Positions 1-9,132 of a stretch of DNA of 64,000 nucleotides are shown in pieces. A program made the position numbers and the translations under genes. The notes beneath the pieces are model-generated. The model did not search any database. It was not told the DNA's origin and was given only the letters and a program-made list of their open reading frames with translations. Positions within the stretch are counted from its first letter, which is position 1. The number at the start of each line of letters is the position of its first letter. The DNA comes from Tistrella mobilis (GTDB lineage: Bacteria; Pseudomonadota; Alphaproteobacteria; Tistrellales; Tistrellaceae): contig NZ_CP121017.1 in NCBI RefSeq assembly GCF_041468085.1, positions 2,731,676 to 2,795,675 on the forward strand. Reading direction: 5' to 3'.

Positions 1-249
1 CGGCGTGCTGTCCGGCTTCGGAGGCGGCGGGGCCGGCTTTTCCTGCGGGGTCAACAGGACGCCGTTATACATGCCGGCAGCTGCCATCAGCCGCGGATCG
101 TGCGCGGGACCCGGCTGCGCCGTCATAGCCGTTGACGCGATCGGCGCGGATCTTGGCGCCGCGCATGCGGACAACGTAAGAGCGGCCGCAAACACTGCCG
201 CGACTGCTGCGCGGCGCCGTGCCCGGCGCTCGACGGAGGATGCCGTCAC
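1..249 (-). CDS. Putative lipoprotein, N-terminal part (runs off window)
   Basis: Read leftward from a GTG at 249-247; the rest lies beyond the window. The N-terminus has several arginines, then an Ala/Leu-rich hydrophobic stretch (about residues 14-27) ending in a lipobox Leu-Ser-Ala-Cys with the lipidated Cys at residue 29. A mature part rich in Pro and Ala follows. A purine-rich GAGAGG lies about 8 bases upstream of the GTG. The product is therefore probably an envelope-anchored lipoprotein. No domain is recognisable in the 83 residues visible, and no function is proposed. Confidence 0.6.
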   Translation of the reverse strand, partial: MTASSVERRARRRAAVAAVFAAALTLSACAAPRSAPIASTAMTAQPGPAHDPRLMAAAGMYNGVLLTPQEKPAPPPPKPDSTP

Positions 250-696
250 CTCAGCCTCTCGATCCAGGAACCTGGTCTCGCCCGACCGGCTCCAATTTTC
301 TGGTTCTCTTATTTATCGTCCTGGTCGTCGGTCGAACGCTGACATTGCAACTTGCAGCGTCGACGCGGGTTGTATTCTAGCCGAAGTGCCCGAGGATGGA
401 ACAGTCAAGGTTGCGGGCTACCGCGCATTTGCTTTGCAGCGCATGCAATGCAATCGGGGCATCCGTCCCAAAATGCGCCATGCTCATATATTGAAACGCC
501 GCGTCCGAATACTCGGCGTCACGATACAACATGTCACGGCAGCGGTCCGTGACGTAAATCAGCGACCGTTTGCCACAAGTTTGCCGCGTGCGGCGCCACA
601 CGGGATTTCACATAGTGTCGGTCAAGCCGCGACCGCACCCAAGGTCGTCGCGGTCGGAACCGGACCCGCATCCGGTTTCCGCTCAGGAGACTTCAC
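250..696. other. Intergenic region, no confident gene
   Basis: About 450 bases with lower GC than the surroundings, between a leftward lipoprotein gene and a rightward exported-protein gene, so it should hold two divergent promoters. A short inverted repeat GTCACGG/CCGTGAC (533-539 and 547-553) is visible, with another GTCACG copy at 518-523. The only open frame of note (601-377, minus, 74 codons) lacks the strong GC bias at third codon positions seen in neighbours and has no ribosome binding site, so I do not call it a gene. Confidence 0.5.
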
Positions 697-1185
697 ATGG
701 CGACTCTTCGCTACACAGTGTTGCCGGCCGTGTCAGCCGCCGCTCTTCTCGCCTTCGTTGCCACGCCGTCCTGGCAGAGCGCGACCACGGGGGCATCGTC
801 GACTTTGATTCGCCCGGCGGCCGCCGCCGCACTGGAAGCGCCGCGCAAGGCGGATATCGTGACCGATGACTCGATGGCGCAACATGATCCCGCCCTGATG
901 CGCCTGGTCGGGGAACTTCGTGCCCGCCACGAGCTGGACCGGCCGGATCCGGCGGGAGCTGCGGCAGGCCCGGCCATGACGTCGACCGCGGGCGACGCGC
1001 CCCCGGCCACCGCGACCACGCCTGTCCGTGAGGCGACGGTTCCGCAGGCCGCAGCCCCGCAGGGGCCGGCAACGCCGCGGCCGGCGACAGCCGCAGCTGA
1101 GCCGGGGCTGGGGGAACGACTTCTCTCCGCCATTGGCGACCTCTTCGATGGTGAGGGTGAGGACCAGCCCCGAACCGCCAACTGA
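697..1185 (+). CDS. Hypothetical exported protein
   Basis: 162 residues. The ATG follows an AGGAG (685-689) at a good distance. The N-terminus (about residues 1-25) is a hydrophobic signal-like segment with Ala-rich cleavage possibilities. The middle is a low-complexity Pro/Ala/Thr-rich linker (about residues 88-135). The end is a short amphipathic segment followed by an acidic tail (GDLFDGEGED). No family is recognised. The composition suggests an envelope or periplasmic protein. Codon third positions are GC-rich like the neighbours, which supports coding. Confidence 0.6.
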   Translation: MATLRYTVLPAVSAAALLAFVATPSWQSATTGASSTLIRPAAAAALEAPRKADIVTDDSMAQHDPALMRLVGELRARHELDRPDPAGAAAGPAMTSTAGDAPPATATTPVREATVPQAAAPQGPATPRPATAAAEPGLGERLLSAIGDLFDGEGEDQPRTAN

Positions 1186-1352
1186 CCGAATTGGTTCCCA
1201 GGGGATCGCCAATTTTCGCGACCGCCGGGAACAGCCAGAACATCCGTCCGGGGTGAAGCCCGTTCCGGTGGCGGGGGCCATGCCGGAAGCGCGGACGGAT
1301 GCGGCCCCCGCACTCCACGGACCAAGCCAGTGCTGACCGATCCAAAACTTTC

Positions 1353-1396
1353 GGGTGGAAGCCGTATCACCGTCACCGGTGCTGCGGTTTCCACCC
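1353..1396. repeat. Imperfect inverted repeat
   Basis: Arms GGGTGGAAGCCG (1353-1364) and CGGTTTCCACCC (1385-1396) pair at 11 of 12 positions around a 20-base loop that itself contains ACCGGT. It lies about 70 bases upstream of a small uncertain gene. It has no T tract, so a protein-binding site or RNA structure is as likely as a terminator. Confidence 0.5.
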
Positions 1397-1468
1397 GGGC
1401 TTTTCCGGATCGCCCGGCCACCGGAGCCGTCCTGGAGTCCACCCCATCTGGTACGGAACCGCTGCCCC

Positions 1469-1735
1469 ATGGCCCTGCCGCCCGCCACGATCCATCAGGT
1501 GCTGCCAGGACGCCGGGCCGCCCGGCTGCGTCTCGTGCCGGCACCCGTGCAGGGCGGCGGACCATCGCGGGCGCTGGTCTCGATCAGCTGGAGCACGGTG
1601 CGCGGACGCTGGACGCTCTCGGCCGGTATCGCCCTGCGCAACGGCCCGGGGGCGGCCGCCCATCGCGCCCGCCCCTTTCCGGCACCGCTGATCTGGGCCT
1701 TCCTGCGGGTCAGGCTTCGTCCGCGCCGATGGTGA
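1469..1735 (+). CDS. Small hypothetical protein, uncertain
   Basis: 88 codons from an internal ATG. Third codon positions are strongly G/C, matching real genes of this genome, which is the main argument for coding. The product is basic, with many Arg residues and a central SISWSTVRGRW segment; no family is recognised. There is no clear ribosome binding site, only a weak ACGGA 11 bases upstream. The 3' end overlaps the convergent pdeM gene by 26 bases. It may be spurious. Confidence 0.35.
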   Translation: MALPPATIHQVLPGRRAARLRLVPAPVQGGGPSRALVSISWSTVRGRWTLSAGIALRNGPGAAAHRARPFPAPLIWAFLRVRLRPRRW

Positions 1736-2525
1736 TGCCCGATACGGCGCCCTGCGCCGCCCGGCCCGATGACGGCCGGTGCCCGCCCACCCGCGGCTGA
1801 TCCGGATCGAGCCGCGCCGACGGCAGGCGATGCACCGTGCTCTCGCCCAGCGCCCAGACATCGAACCCGCCGGCAAAAAGCCGCGCGACGGCCGGGTCCA
1901 GCGCATTCAGCCCACCGGTATAGGCCCCGAAGGCCGGCAGGACCAGCCGGTTGCGGCCGCAGGGTGCCCGCCCGCCGGCGAAGCAGCGCCGCGACAGCCG
2001 CCGGCCGCGCACGCGCAGAACCGCCTTCGGATGGAAATGGCCGCTGATCTCCAGCCGCTCCCCCGGTGCGGCGGTTGTCGCGGCTTCATGGCGCAGCGCC
2101 ACCCCCGCCTCCAGCAACTCGTCGACCACCATGCCGCCCAGGCCCGCCGCCGCGCCATGGTCGTGATTGCCGGTGATCCAGACCCAGTCATGCGCCGCCA
2201 CCAGCCGCTCCAGCCGTCGCCGATCCTCCGGGTCCAGCCGTGCCGGACCGCCCTGATCGTGAAAGCTGTCGCCCAGGCAGAGGATCCGCCGGACCCTGTG
2301 GGCCGCCGCCACCTCTTCCAGCCGGATCAGGGTCTCCAGGCTGTCATAGGGCGGCAGCAGCTGGCCCTTGCGGGCATAGGCCGATCCCTTCTCGAAATGC
2401 AGATCCGCCACCAGCAACGTCCCCCGCCGTGGCCAGATCAGCGCACCCGACGGATCGGCCAGAAAGGATTCGCCGCCAAACCCGATCGGCAGGGCGGTGC
2501 GGTGGGGGGCTGAAAGCATCGTCAC
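1710..2525 (-). CDS. pdeM: Ligase-associated DNA damage response endonuclease PdeM
   Basis: 271-residue calcineurin-like metallophosphoesterase of the PdeM family, a predicted DNA repair nuclease that travels with an ATP-dependent ligase, an Lhr-type helicase and a beta-CASP-like exonuclease. The metal-binding blocks are all visible: VADLHF (D41, H43), GDSFHD (85-90), GNHDH (119-123) and SGHFHP (161-166). The start shown is a GTG at 2525 with an ATG two codons in at 2519; neither has a strong ribosome site, as expected for a gene closely following the helicase (stop 2532). Translation is probably coupled within a two-gene operon. Confidence 0.92.
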   Translation of the reverse strand: MTMLSAPHRTALPIGFGGESFLADPSGALIWPRRGTLLVADLHFEKGSAYARKGQLLPPYDSLETLIRLEEVAAAHRVRRILCLGDSFHDQGGPARLDPEDRRRLERLVAAHDWVWITGNHDHGAAAGLGGMVVDELLEAGVALRHEAATTAAPGERLEISGHFHPKAVLRVRGRRLSRRCFAGGRAPCGRNRLVLPAFGAYTGGLNALDPAVARLFAGGFDVWALGESTVHRLPSARLDPDQPRVGGHRPSSGRAAQGAVSGITIGADEA

Positions 2526-2531
2526 GGGCGG

Positions 2532-5006
2532 TCATCCATGGGTGGCGTCTTTGATCAGGGCGGCGGCTTCGCCCAGCAGGTCGTCATCGGCCTGGCCGGG
2601 CACGCTTTCGCGCCCCACCTCCAGCAGCAACGGCACCGCCAGCGGCGAAACCTTGGGCAGGGCCCGATGCAGGATGCGCCCCTGCACCGCCACCAGCATA
2701 TCGTTCAGCCGGCCGAGATCCGTCAGCCCGCCGGCCGCATCCGCCCAGGTGGCCTTCAGCAGCACATGATCGGGCTGATGGCGGCGCAGCACGTCATAGA
2801 TCAGGTCGGAACTGAACGTCACCTGCCGGCCGGTCTTCTCGCGCCCCGGATGGCGCTGCTCGATCAGGCCCGAGATCACCGCGACATTGCGGAAGGTGCG
2901 CCGCAGCATGCTCGACTCCGCCATCCAGGCTTCCAGATCTTCGCCCATCATGTCCTGGCCGAACAGCGCCTCGATTTGCTCCGGCTCGTCCAGGCTCCAG
3001 ATCGCGATGGCATAATCATTGGCAACGAAGCCCATCGGCCGGAAGCCCATCCGCTCCATCCGCCGGGTCAGCAGCATGCCCAGCGTCTGATGCGCGTTGC
3101 GCCCGGCAAAGCCATAGGCGATCAGGAACCAGCGGCCGGCGCGGGGAAAGGTCTCGACCAGCAGCCCGTCAGGGCCGGGCAGCTCGGACCTCAGATCCTG
3201 CATCGCCAGCCATTCGGCAACCGCCGGCGGCAGCACCTCGCGATGGGCCGGATCAGACAGCATCGCCCGCACCCGTCGGGCGAGAGAGGCCGAGATCGGG
3301 AAGCGGCCGCCGCCATAGGACGGGATCTTCGGGTCGCCGCCCCGGCCGCGACTGACCAGAACGTCGGTCTCCCGCAGCGCCTCGTAGACCAGCAGTTCGC
3401 CGGCAAAGACGAAGCTGTCGCCCGGCACCAGCCCCTGGACGAACCATTCCTCGATCCGCCCCAGCATCCGTCCGCCCATGCCGCGACCACCGGATCTGGT
3501 CAGCCGCACGTTCAGCATCGGCATCTCGACGATGGTGCCGACATTCATCCGGTACTGCCGGGCCGCCACCGGCCCCGCCACCCGCCAGCGCCCGGCCTCG
3601 TCCTGCTCGATTCGCCGGAAGCGGTCATAGGCCCTGAGCGCATAGCCGCCGGTGGCGACGAAATCGACCACCGCATCGAAGGTCGGGCGGTCGAGCGAAG
3701 CATAGGACGCGCTACCGGTCACCTCGGCATACAGCGCATCGGCATCGAAAGGGGCCATGCAGGCCGTGCCCAGGACATGCTGCGCCAGCACGTCGAGCGC
3801 GCCCGGCCGTGGCGGCTCGCCATCCAGCTCGCCCTCGGCCACGGCTTCCAGGGCGGCGCGACACTCCAGCACCTCGAACCGGTTGGCCGGCACCAGGATC
3901 GCCTTCGATGCCAGATCCAGCCGGTGATTGGCCCGGCCGATGCGCTGCACCAGCCGCGACACGCCCTTGGGCGCACCGATCTGCATCACCAGATCCACCG
4001 CCGCCCAGTCGATGCCGAGGTCGAGCGAGGATGTGGCGACCACCGCCCGCAGCCGCCCCTCGGCCATCGCCGTCTCGACCTTGCGCCGCTGCTCCGCCGC
4101 CAGGCTGCCATGATGCAGCGCGATCGCAAGCCCGTCCTCGTTCAGATGCCAGAGTTCCTGAAAGACCAGCTCGGCCTGGGCACGGGTGTTCACGAAGACC
4201 AGCGTGGTGCCGTGGTCGCGGATCGCCTGATAGACCCCGGCCATGGCGTGGCGGGCCAGATGCCCGGCCCAGGGCACCCGCTCGCCTTCGGGGATCAGCA
4301 GCGATACCTCCGCCTGCGCCGCTTCACGCCCGCGCACGATCACCGCCCGGGGGTCGACCCAGCACCGGACCGCCGCTTCATCCGCCACCGTCGCCGACAA
4401 CCCCACCACACGCAGCCCCGGCGACAGCGACTTCAGCCGGGCGAGCCCCAGCGCCAGCAGATCGCCGCGCTTGGTGCCGGCAATGGCATGAACCTCGTCG
4501 ACGATCACCGTCGCCAGCCGGCCAAAGATCCTGGGCGCATCGGCATAGGACAGCATCAGCGCCAGCGATTCGGGCGTCGTCAGCAGCAGTTCGGGCGGGG
4601 TGCGGCGCTGGCGTTCGCGGGTTCGCTGATCGGTATCGCCGGTGCGCACGCCCACCTGCAGCCCCAGGCCCATTTCGGCGATCGGTTGTTCCAGATTGCG
4701 GGCGATGTCGGCCGCCAGCGCCTTCAGCGGCGAGACGTAGATGGTATCCAGCCGGCCGGCCACCTCCCCCGCCGCCGCCCGGACAAGCGCGGGCAGAAAG
4801 CCGCCCAGCGTCTTGCCCGCCCCCGTGGGTGCGATCAACAGCACCGGCAACCCCGCTTCCGCGGCCGCCAGCATGCGCAGCTGATGGGGATGCGGGGTCC
4901 AGCCGCGCGCGCCGAACCAGCCCGCCACCGGCGCAGGCAGCGGCGCGGGCGGGGGCAGGTCGGCATCCGGCACCAGTACCGGCAGACGGGGTTCATGCAC
5001 GCTCAT
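2532..5006 (-). CDS. Ligase-associated DEXH-box DNA helicase (Lhr family)
   Basis: 824-residue superfamily 2 helicase of the ligase-associated Lhr-like group, expected to unwind DNA during repair with the ligase and nucleases next to it. Motifs seen: Walker A APTGAGKT (59-66), DEVH box (170-173), motif III SAT (204-206), motif VI QRIGRANH (354-361), then the long Lhr-type C-terminal region. The reading frame stays open upstream to 5165, but that would run into the divergent exonuclease gene. The ATG at 5006 starts a normal-length protein with the helicase core correctly placed. Confidence 0.93.
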   Translation of the reverse strand: MSVHEPRLPVLVPDADLPPPAPLPAPVAGWFGARGWTPHPHQLRMLAAAEAGLPVLLIAPTGAGKTLGGFLPALVRAAAGEVAGRLDTIYVSPLKALAADIARNLEQPIAEMGLGLQVGVRTGDTDQRTRERQRRTPPELLLTTPESLALMLSYADAPRIFGRLATVIVDEVHAIAGTKRGDLLALGLARLKSLSPGLRVVGLSATVADEAAVRCWVDPRAVIVRGREAAQAEVSLLIPEGERVPWAGHLARHAMAGVYQAIRDHGTTLVFVNTRAQAELVFQELWHLNEDGLAIALHHGSLAAEQRRKVETAMAEGRLRAVVATSSLDLGIDWAAVDLVMQIGAPKGVSRLVQRIGRANHRLDLASKAILVPANRFEVLECRAALEAVAEGELDGEPPRPGALDVLAQHVLGTACMAPFDADALYAEVTGSASYASLDRPTFDAVVDFVATGGYALRAYDRFRRIEQDEAGRWRVAGPVAARQYRMNVGTIVEMPMLNVRLTRSGGRGMGGRMLGRIEEWFVQGLVPGDSFVFAGELLVYEALRETDVLVSRGRGGDPKIPSYGGGRFPISASLARRVRAMLSDPAHREVLPPAVAEWLAMQDLRSELPGPDGLLVETFPRAGRWFLIAYGFAGRNAHQTLGMLLTRRMERMGFRPMGFVANDYAIAIWSLDEPEQIEALFGQDMMGEDLEAWMAESSMLRRTFRNVAVISGLIEQRHPGREKTGRQVTFSSDLIYDVLRRHQPDHVLLKATWADAAGGLTDLGRLNDMLVAVQGRILHRALPKVSPLAVPLLLEVGRESVPGQADDDLLGEAAALIKDATHG

Positions 5007-5163
5007 GGCCGGATAGTATGGTGCAGGCCACCCAGAAGGCGAGCCCGGCATGATGTCGCCGGGGTGGACTTGGGCCCCCGGCCACCCAATCTTGGCAGGA
5101 GCACAAACCGGGTACGCCACTCCTCTCCCGCCAACCACGCCTCTCCCCCAGCCGGGATCCCCC
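5007..5163. promoter_or_regulatory. Shared divergent promoter region of the ligase-associated cluster
   Basis: 157 bases separate the leftward helicase-pdeM pair from the rightward exonuclease-ligase pair, so both transcripts must start here or nearby. A C-rich direct-repeat-like stretch (CTCTCCCGCCAACC and CTCTCCCCCAGCC) lies at about 5124-5156. I could not identify a convincing LexA box or -35/-10 pair. Confidence 0.45.
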
Positions 5164-6252
5164 ATGCCGGACGATATCCGCCTGCCGCCCGCCGATCCGG
5201 CCCCGCCCGCCCCGCGCGGGGCGGGTATCGACTGGCTGGTCCCCTGTCCGGAGGGTCTCTACTGCCCGCCGGGCGATTTCTGGATCGATCCCACCCGTGC
5301 GAAGCCGCGCGCGATCGTCACCCACGGCCATGCCGATCATGCCCGCCCGGGCCATGCTGCGGTGCTGGCAACGCCCGAAACGCTGGCGATCATGGCGGCA
5401 CGCTTCGGCCCGGATCAGGTCCGGGGCCAGCCGGTCCGCTATGGTGAGCGGCTGACGGTGGGCGATGTCTCGGTCATGCTGGCACCCGCCGGCCATGTGC
5501 TGGGATCGGCCCAGATCGTCATCACCCATCGGGGCCGGACCGCCGTCGTCTCGGGCGACTACAAGCGCCGGGCGGATCCCACCTGCCCGGCTTTCGAGCC
5601 CGTGCCCTGCCATCTGTTCGTAACCGAGGCGACCTTTGCCCTGCCGGTCTTCCGCCACCCGCCGGCGGACGGTGAAATCGCGAAACTGCTCCATGGGCTG
5701 GAAGTCTTCCCCGACCGGGCGCATCTGGTGGGCGTCTACGCCCTCGGCAAATGCCAGCGGGTGATCCGGATGATCCGCGATGCCGGCTATGACCGGCCGA
5801 TCTACATCCACGGCGCGCTGGCGCCGCTGTCGACCCTCTATGAAAGCCTCGGCGTTCCGCTTGGCCCGCTGCTGCCGGTGGCGGGGCGCGCGCGCGCCGA
5901 TCTGGCCGGGGAACTGGTTCTGGCACCGCCCGGCGCCGTGGCCGATCGCTGGGCCCGGCGGCTGCCCGATCCGCTGGTCGCGGTCGCCTCGGGCTGGATG
6001 GGGGTACGCCAGCGGGCGAAGCAGCGCGGTGCGGAACTGCCACTGGTGATCTCGGATCATGCCGACTGGAACGAATTGCTGCAGACGCTGACCGATCTCC
6101 GCCCCGAAGAGACCTGGATCACCCATGGCCGCGAGGATGCCCTGGCCCATGCGGCGGCCGGAATGGGGCTCCATGCCCGGCCGCTGCGCCTCGCGGGTTA
6201 TGGCGACGAGGACGACGACGCCCCGACCGGCGCCGGCGGAACGGAGGGTTGA
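5164..6252 (+). CDS. Ligase-associated DNA exonuclease (metallo-beta-lactamase fold)
   Basis: 362 residues. Metallo-beta-lactamase/beta-CASP-like nuclease related to mRNA 3'-end processing factors and known in bacteria as the ligase-associated exonuclease. The zinc site THGHADH (H54, H56, D58, H59) is clear, with a further histidine block GHVLGSAQ near residue 105 and SDHADW near residue 296. The ATG at 5164 is the start that avoids a proline-rich, non-family N-terminal extension. It is followed four bases later by the ligase gene, indicating co-transcription and a joint repair role. Confidence 0.92.
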   Translation: MPDDIRLPPADPAPPAPRGAGIDWLVPCPEGLYCPPGDFWIDPTRAKPRAIVTHGHADHARPGHAAVLATPETLAIMAARFGPDQVRGQPVRYGERLTVGDVSVMLAPAGHVLGSAQIVITHRGRTAVVSGDYKRRADPTCPAFEPVPCHLFVTEATFALPVFRHPPADGEIAKLLHGLEVFPDRAHLVGVYALGKCQRVIRMIRDAGYDRPIYIHGALAPLSTLYESLGVPLGPLLPVAGRARADLAGELVLAPPGAVADRWARRLPDPLVAVASGWMGVRQRAKQRGAELPLVISDHADWNELLQTLTDLRPEETWITHGREDALAHAAAGMGLHARPLRLAGYGDEDDDAPTGAGGTEG

Positions 6253-6256
6253 GCCG

Positions 6257-7873
6257 ATGCGCCGCTTCGCCGACCTGCTCGACCGCCTGATCCTGACGCC
6301 CTCGCGCACCACCAAGCTGCGCCTGATCGGCGACTATTTTGCCCACACCCCCGACCCCGATCGTGGCTGGGCCCTGGCGGCACTGGCCGGGACACTCGAC
6401 CTGCGCGCCGCCCGCCCCTCGGCCATCCGCGAGCTGATCGGCAGTCGCACCGATCCGGTGCTGTTCGCGCTGTCCTATGACTATGTCGGCGATCTGGCCG
6501 AAACCGCGGCACTGATGTGGCCCGAACCCGCGGCCACGGCCCCCGGCCGCAACGATCCGGGTGTGCGGCTGTCGGACGTCGCCGAAACCCTCGCCGCCGC
6601 CCCCTCGGCCGCGACGGCCATGCGGTCGCTTGCCGGCTGGCTCGACGGGCTCGACACCACCGGGCGCTGGGCGCTGCTCAAACTCGCCACCGGCGGGCTG
6701 CGAGTGGGGGTTTCCGCCGGTCTCGCCAAAGCGGCCTTCGCCGCCTGGGCGAAGCTCGATTCCGAAGCGGTGGAAGAGGTCTGGCACGGGCTGGAACCTC
6801 CCTACGAGGCGCTCTTCGCCTGGGCCACTGGCACCGGCCCCCGGCCCGACCCGCGCGGCCTGCCGCATTTCCGCCCCTTCATGCTGGCCACGCCTGCCGA
6901 GCTGGCAGATCTGGCGCCGCTCGACCCATCCGATTTCAGCGCCGAATGGAAATGGGACGGCATCCGCGCCCAGATGGTGGCGGCCGGCGGCGAGATCCGG
7001 CTCTATGCCCGATCGGGCGACGAGATCGGCCGCGGCTTTCCCGACCTGCTCGACGCCTGGCCCTTCGGCGAAGCGGCGGTCGATGGCGAACTGGTGGTGA
7101 TGGGGCCGGACGGCCAGCCCGCACCCTTTGCCGAGCTTCAGAAGCGCATCAACCGCCGCACCGTCGGCGCAACGATGCTGAAATCCCTGCCCGCCCATCT
7201 CAGGCTCTACGACCTGCTCGCCAAAGGTGGCGTGGACCTGCGCCCGCATCCCTTCACCGAACGGCGCGCCGCCCTCGAAGCCCTGGTCGCCGCCCATCCC
7301 TCACCCCGTTTCGATCTCTCGCCCCTGGTCGCCTTCTCAAGCTGGGCGGAGCTGGACCGGCTGCGCGCCGACCCGCCCGCCGCCACCATCGAAGGCGTCA
7401 TGCTGAAGCGCCGCGACACCCCCTATCTCGCCGGCCGCCCCAGGGGGCCGTGGTTCAAGTGGAAGCGCGCGCCCCTGACCCTGGACGTCGTGCTGATGTA
7501 TGCGCAGCGCGGCCATGGCCGGCGCTCGTCCTATTTCAGCGACTACACGTTCGGCGTCTGGCGCGACGATGAAACACTGGTGCCGGTCGGCAAGGCCTAT
7601 TCCGGCTTCACCGATCAGGAGCTGGTCGCGCTGGACCGCTGGATCCGGCGCAACACCACCGAGCGCTTCGGCCCGGTCCGCGCCGTCGCCCCCGGCCTGG
7701 TGCTGGAGGTGGCCTTCGATTCCGTCCAGCGCAGCCCGCGGCACAAATCCGGCCTGGCCCTGCGTTTCCCCCGCATCGCCCGGATCCGCTGGGACAAGCC
7801 AGCAGCCGAAGCCGATCGGCTGGAAACCGCGGCAGGCCTGGTGGCCGGGTCGCCTGCGGCCGCCATCACCTGA
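6257..7873 (+). CDS. ATP-dependent DNA ligase (cluster-associated)
   Basis: 538 residues. It seals nicked DNA using ATP; an additional ligase to the essential NAD-dependent LigA expected elsewhere. The N-terminal DNA-binding domain (about 1-200) precedes the nucleotidyltransferase core with the catalytic motif KWDG (lysine 232), then RSGDE (motif III region), DGELV, and the OB-fold with FKWKR. The ATG at 6257 follows ACGGAGG at 6241-6247 and lies just after the exonuclease stop. Length and order match the four-gene ligase-associated DNA damage response set. Confidence 0.93.
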   Translation: MRRFADLLDRLILTPSRTTKLRLIGDYFAHTPDPDRGWALAALAGTLDLRAARPSAIRELIGSRTDPVLFALSYDYVGDLAETAALMWPEPAATAPGRNDPGVRLSDVAETLAAAPSAATAMRSLAGWLDGLDTTGRWALLKLATGGLRVGVSAGLAKAAFAAWAKLDSEAVEEVWHGLEPPYEALFAWATGTGPRPDPRGLPHFRPFMLATPAELADLAPLDPSDFSAEWKWDGIRAQMVAAGGEIRLYARSGDEIGRGFPDLLDAWPFGEAAVDGELVVMGPDGQPAPFAELQKRINRRTVGATMLKSLPAHLRLYDLLAKGGVDLRPHPFTERRAALEALVAAHPSPRFDLSPLVAFSSWAELDRLRADPPAATIEGVMLKRRDTPYLAGRPRGPWFKWKRAPLTLDVVLMYAQRGHGRRSSYFSDYTFGVWRDDETLVPVGKAYSGFTDQELVALDRWIRRNTTERFGPVRAVAPGLVLEVAFDSVQRSPRHKSGLALRFPRIARIRWDKPAAEADRLETAAGLVAGSPAAAIT

Positions 7874-8103
7874 TGCGTGCGGATGTCGTTGTACATTCTA
7901 TCAAAATTTATCTACCATCGAGCGAAATTCTGAGGCCGCCCCGCCGGTCGCCGCCACTGCATCCCTGACAGATTACATCGATATCCCAGACAGATCCGCC
8001 CTTTCGACCGGGGAAGCAACCTCTGTCGGCATGGTGTTCTTCGGCCCCCGTTAAAGAGAGTGACCATCCGTTTATAAGCGACCATCAATAGGATGTGTTC
8101 GTC
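7874..8103. promoter_or_regulatory. AT-richer upstream region of the lipoprotein-patatin pair
   Basis: 230 bases, clearly lower in GC than the flanking genes. A direct repeat GACCATC occurs at 8062-8068 and 8080-8086, just upstream of the lipoprotein start, with a TTTATAA stretch between the copies that could serve as a -10 element. This is a plausible promoter with an operator; no regulator is adjacent. Confidence 0.4.
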
Positions 8104-9132
8104 ATGAAGAACGATGCGTTACGCTGCCTTCGGCTGGCCGTTGCCGGGATGGTAACGGTCAACCCCCTCCTCTCCGGCTGCGGGGATTACTGGACCTCGA
8201 CGGTCAGCCGCACCACGGAGATTGCGCCCGGCAGCAGTATGGTCACCACTGCCGATCTGCGCGTGATCAACCGCAGCATGCGTCTCGACGACTATGGCAT
8301 CAGCCATGTCGTGACCTGTTCCGAGCCGAGCCCCGATGTCGCAAAGATCCTGAGCGCCGGCGCCACCGGCTCGCTCTCCGCCTCGGCAGAAGCCGCAGGA
8401 AAGGATGTCGCCAATGCCGATCTGGCACTCATGGCGTCGCTCGCCCGCGCCGAAGCCCTGGCCCAGCTGGGGCAGCGCCTGGCCACGATCCAGCTGCTGC
8501 GCGACGGACTGTTCCGGGCGTGCGAAGCCTATGCCAACAATGCGATTTCGGCCACGACCTACGGCATGATCGTGGCGCGCTATGACGACATCATGATCAC
8601 CATGCTGCTCGCCGAATTCGCCGCCACCGCCGGGCGGCCGTCACCGGTTCAGACGCTGACGTCGGTCACGACCCTCAACATCCCGAACACGACGACGGGC
8701 GATGACACGCCGGGCGAAAACGGAGGTCAGACTGCCGCCGCACCGGCGGGATCGGGCAGCAGCATGACGGCCCGAACGGAAACGCTCCCGCGGGCCGAGG
8801 GCGGCAATGCGCCCCAGATCGGCGCCGGCATGGGCGTGCCGGAAGCGATGGTCGCCATGCAGCGGGCCTATCTGGACGACCCGAACATCGACGCCCTGCT
8901 GACCGCGTGTCTGGCCGAACTGGCCGCTACGCCGGGCATAGCCAGGCCGGGCGACCTCGCCGCAGCCTGTCGCGATTTCGCCGGCAGCAACGAGTTCCGG
9001 GGCATGCTCTCGCAGGTCGGCCAGGACCGGATCCTGCGCATGCTGATCTATGGCGATCCGACCGCCGCCGAACTGGTCGCGCGGATCGCTGCCGCCCGCA
9101 ACCTGCGCAACGGCCAGGGAGGCAGACCATGA
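8104..9132 (+). CDS. Hypothetical lipoprotein, partner of patatin-like protein
   Basis: 342 residues from the ATG at 8104, preferred over the GTG at 8095 because TAGGA (8090-8094) is correctly spaced only for it. A signal sequence ends in the lipobox Leu-Ser-Gly-Cys (Cys 26). Residues about 45-180 are alpha-helical and Ala-rich; a Thr/Gly/Pro-rich linker follows (about 180-225), then a C-terminal segment with two cysteines that may pair. No family is recognised. Its stop overlaps the start of the patatin-like gene by four bases (ATGA), so the two are translationally coupled and probably act together at the membrane. Confidence 0.75.
   Translation: MKNDALRCLRLAVAGMVTVNPLLSGCGDYWTSTVSRTTEIAPGSSMVTTADLRVINRSMRLDDYGISHVVTCSEPSPDVAKILSAGATGSLSASAEAAGKDVANADLALMASLARAEALAQLGQRLATIQLLRDGLFRACEAYANNAISATTYGMIVARYDDIMITMLLAEFAATAGRPSPVQTLTSVTTLNIPNTTTGDDTPGENGGQTAAAPAGSGSSMTARTETLPRAEGGNAPQIGAGMGVPEAMVAMQRAYLDDPNIDALLTACLAELAATPGIARPGDLAAACRDFAGSNEFRGMLSQVGQDRILRMLIYGDPTAAELVARIAAARNLRNGQGGRP

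Noticed and set aside
377-601. 74-codon minus-strand frame in the first intergenic region
   Set aside because: No ribosome site, no third-position GC bias, no recognisable feature.
2538-5447. 969-codon open frame on the plus strand opposite the helicase gene
   Set aside because: Antisense shadow in GC-rich DNA. Its product is Arg/Gln/His/Pro-rich without any domain, while the minus strand has all helicase motifs.
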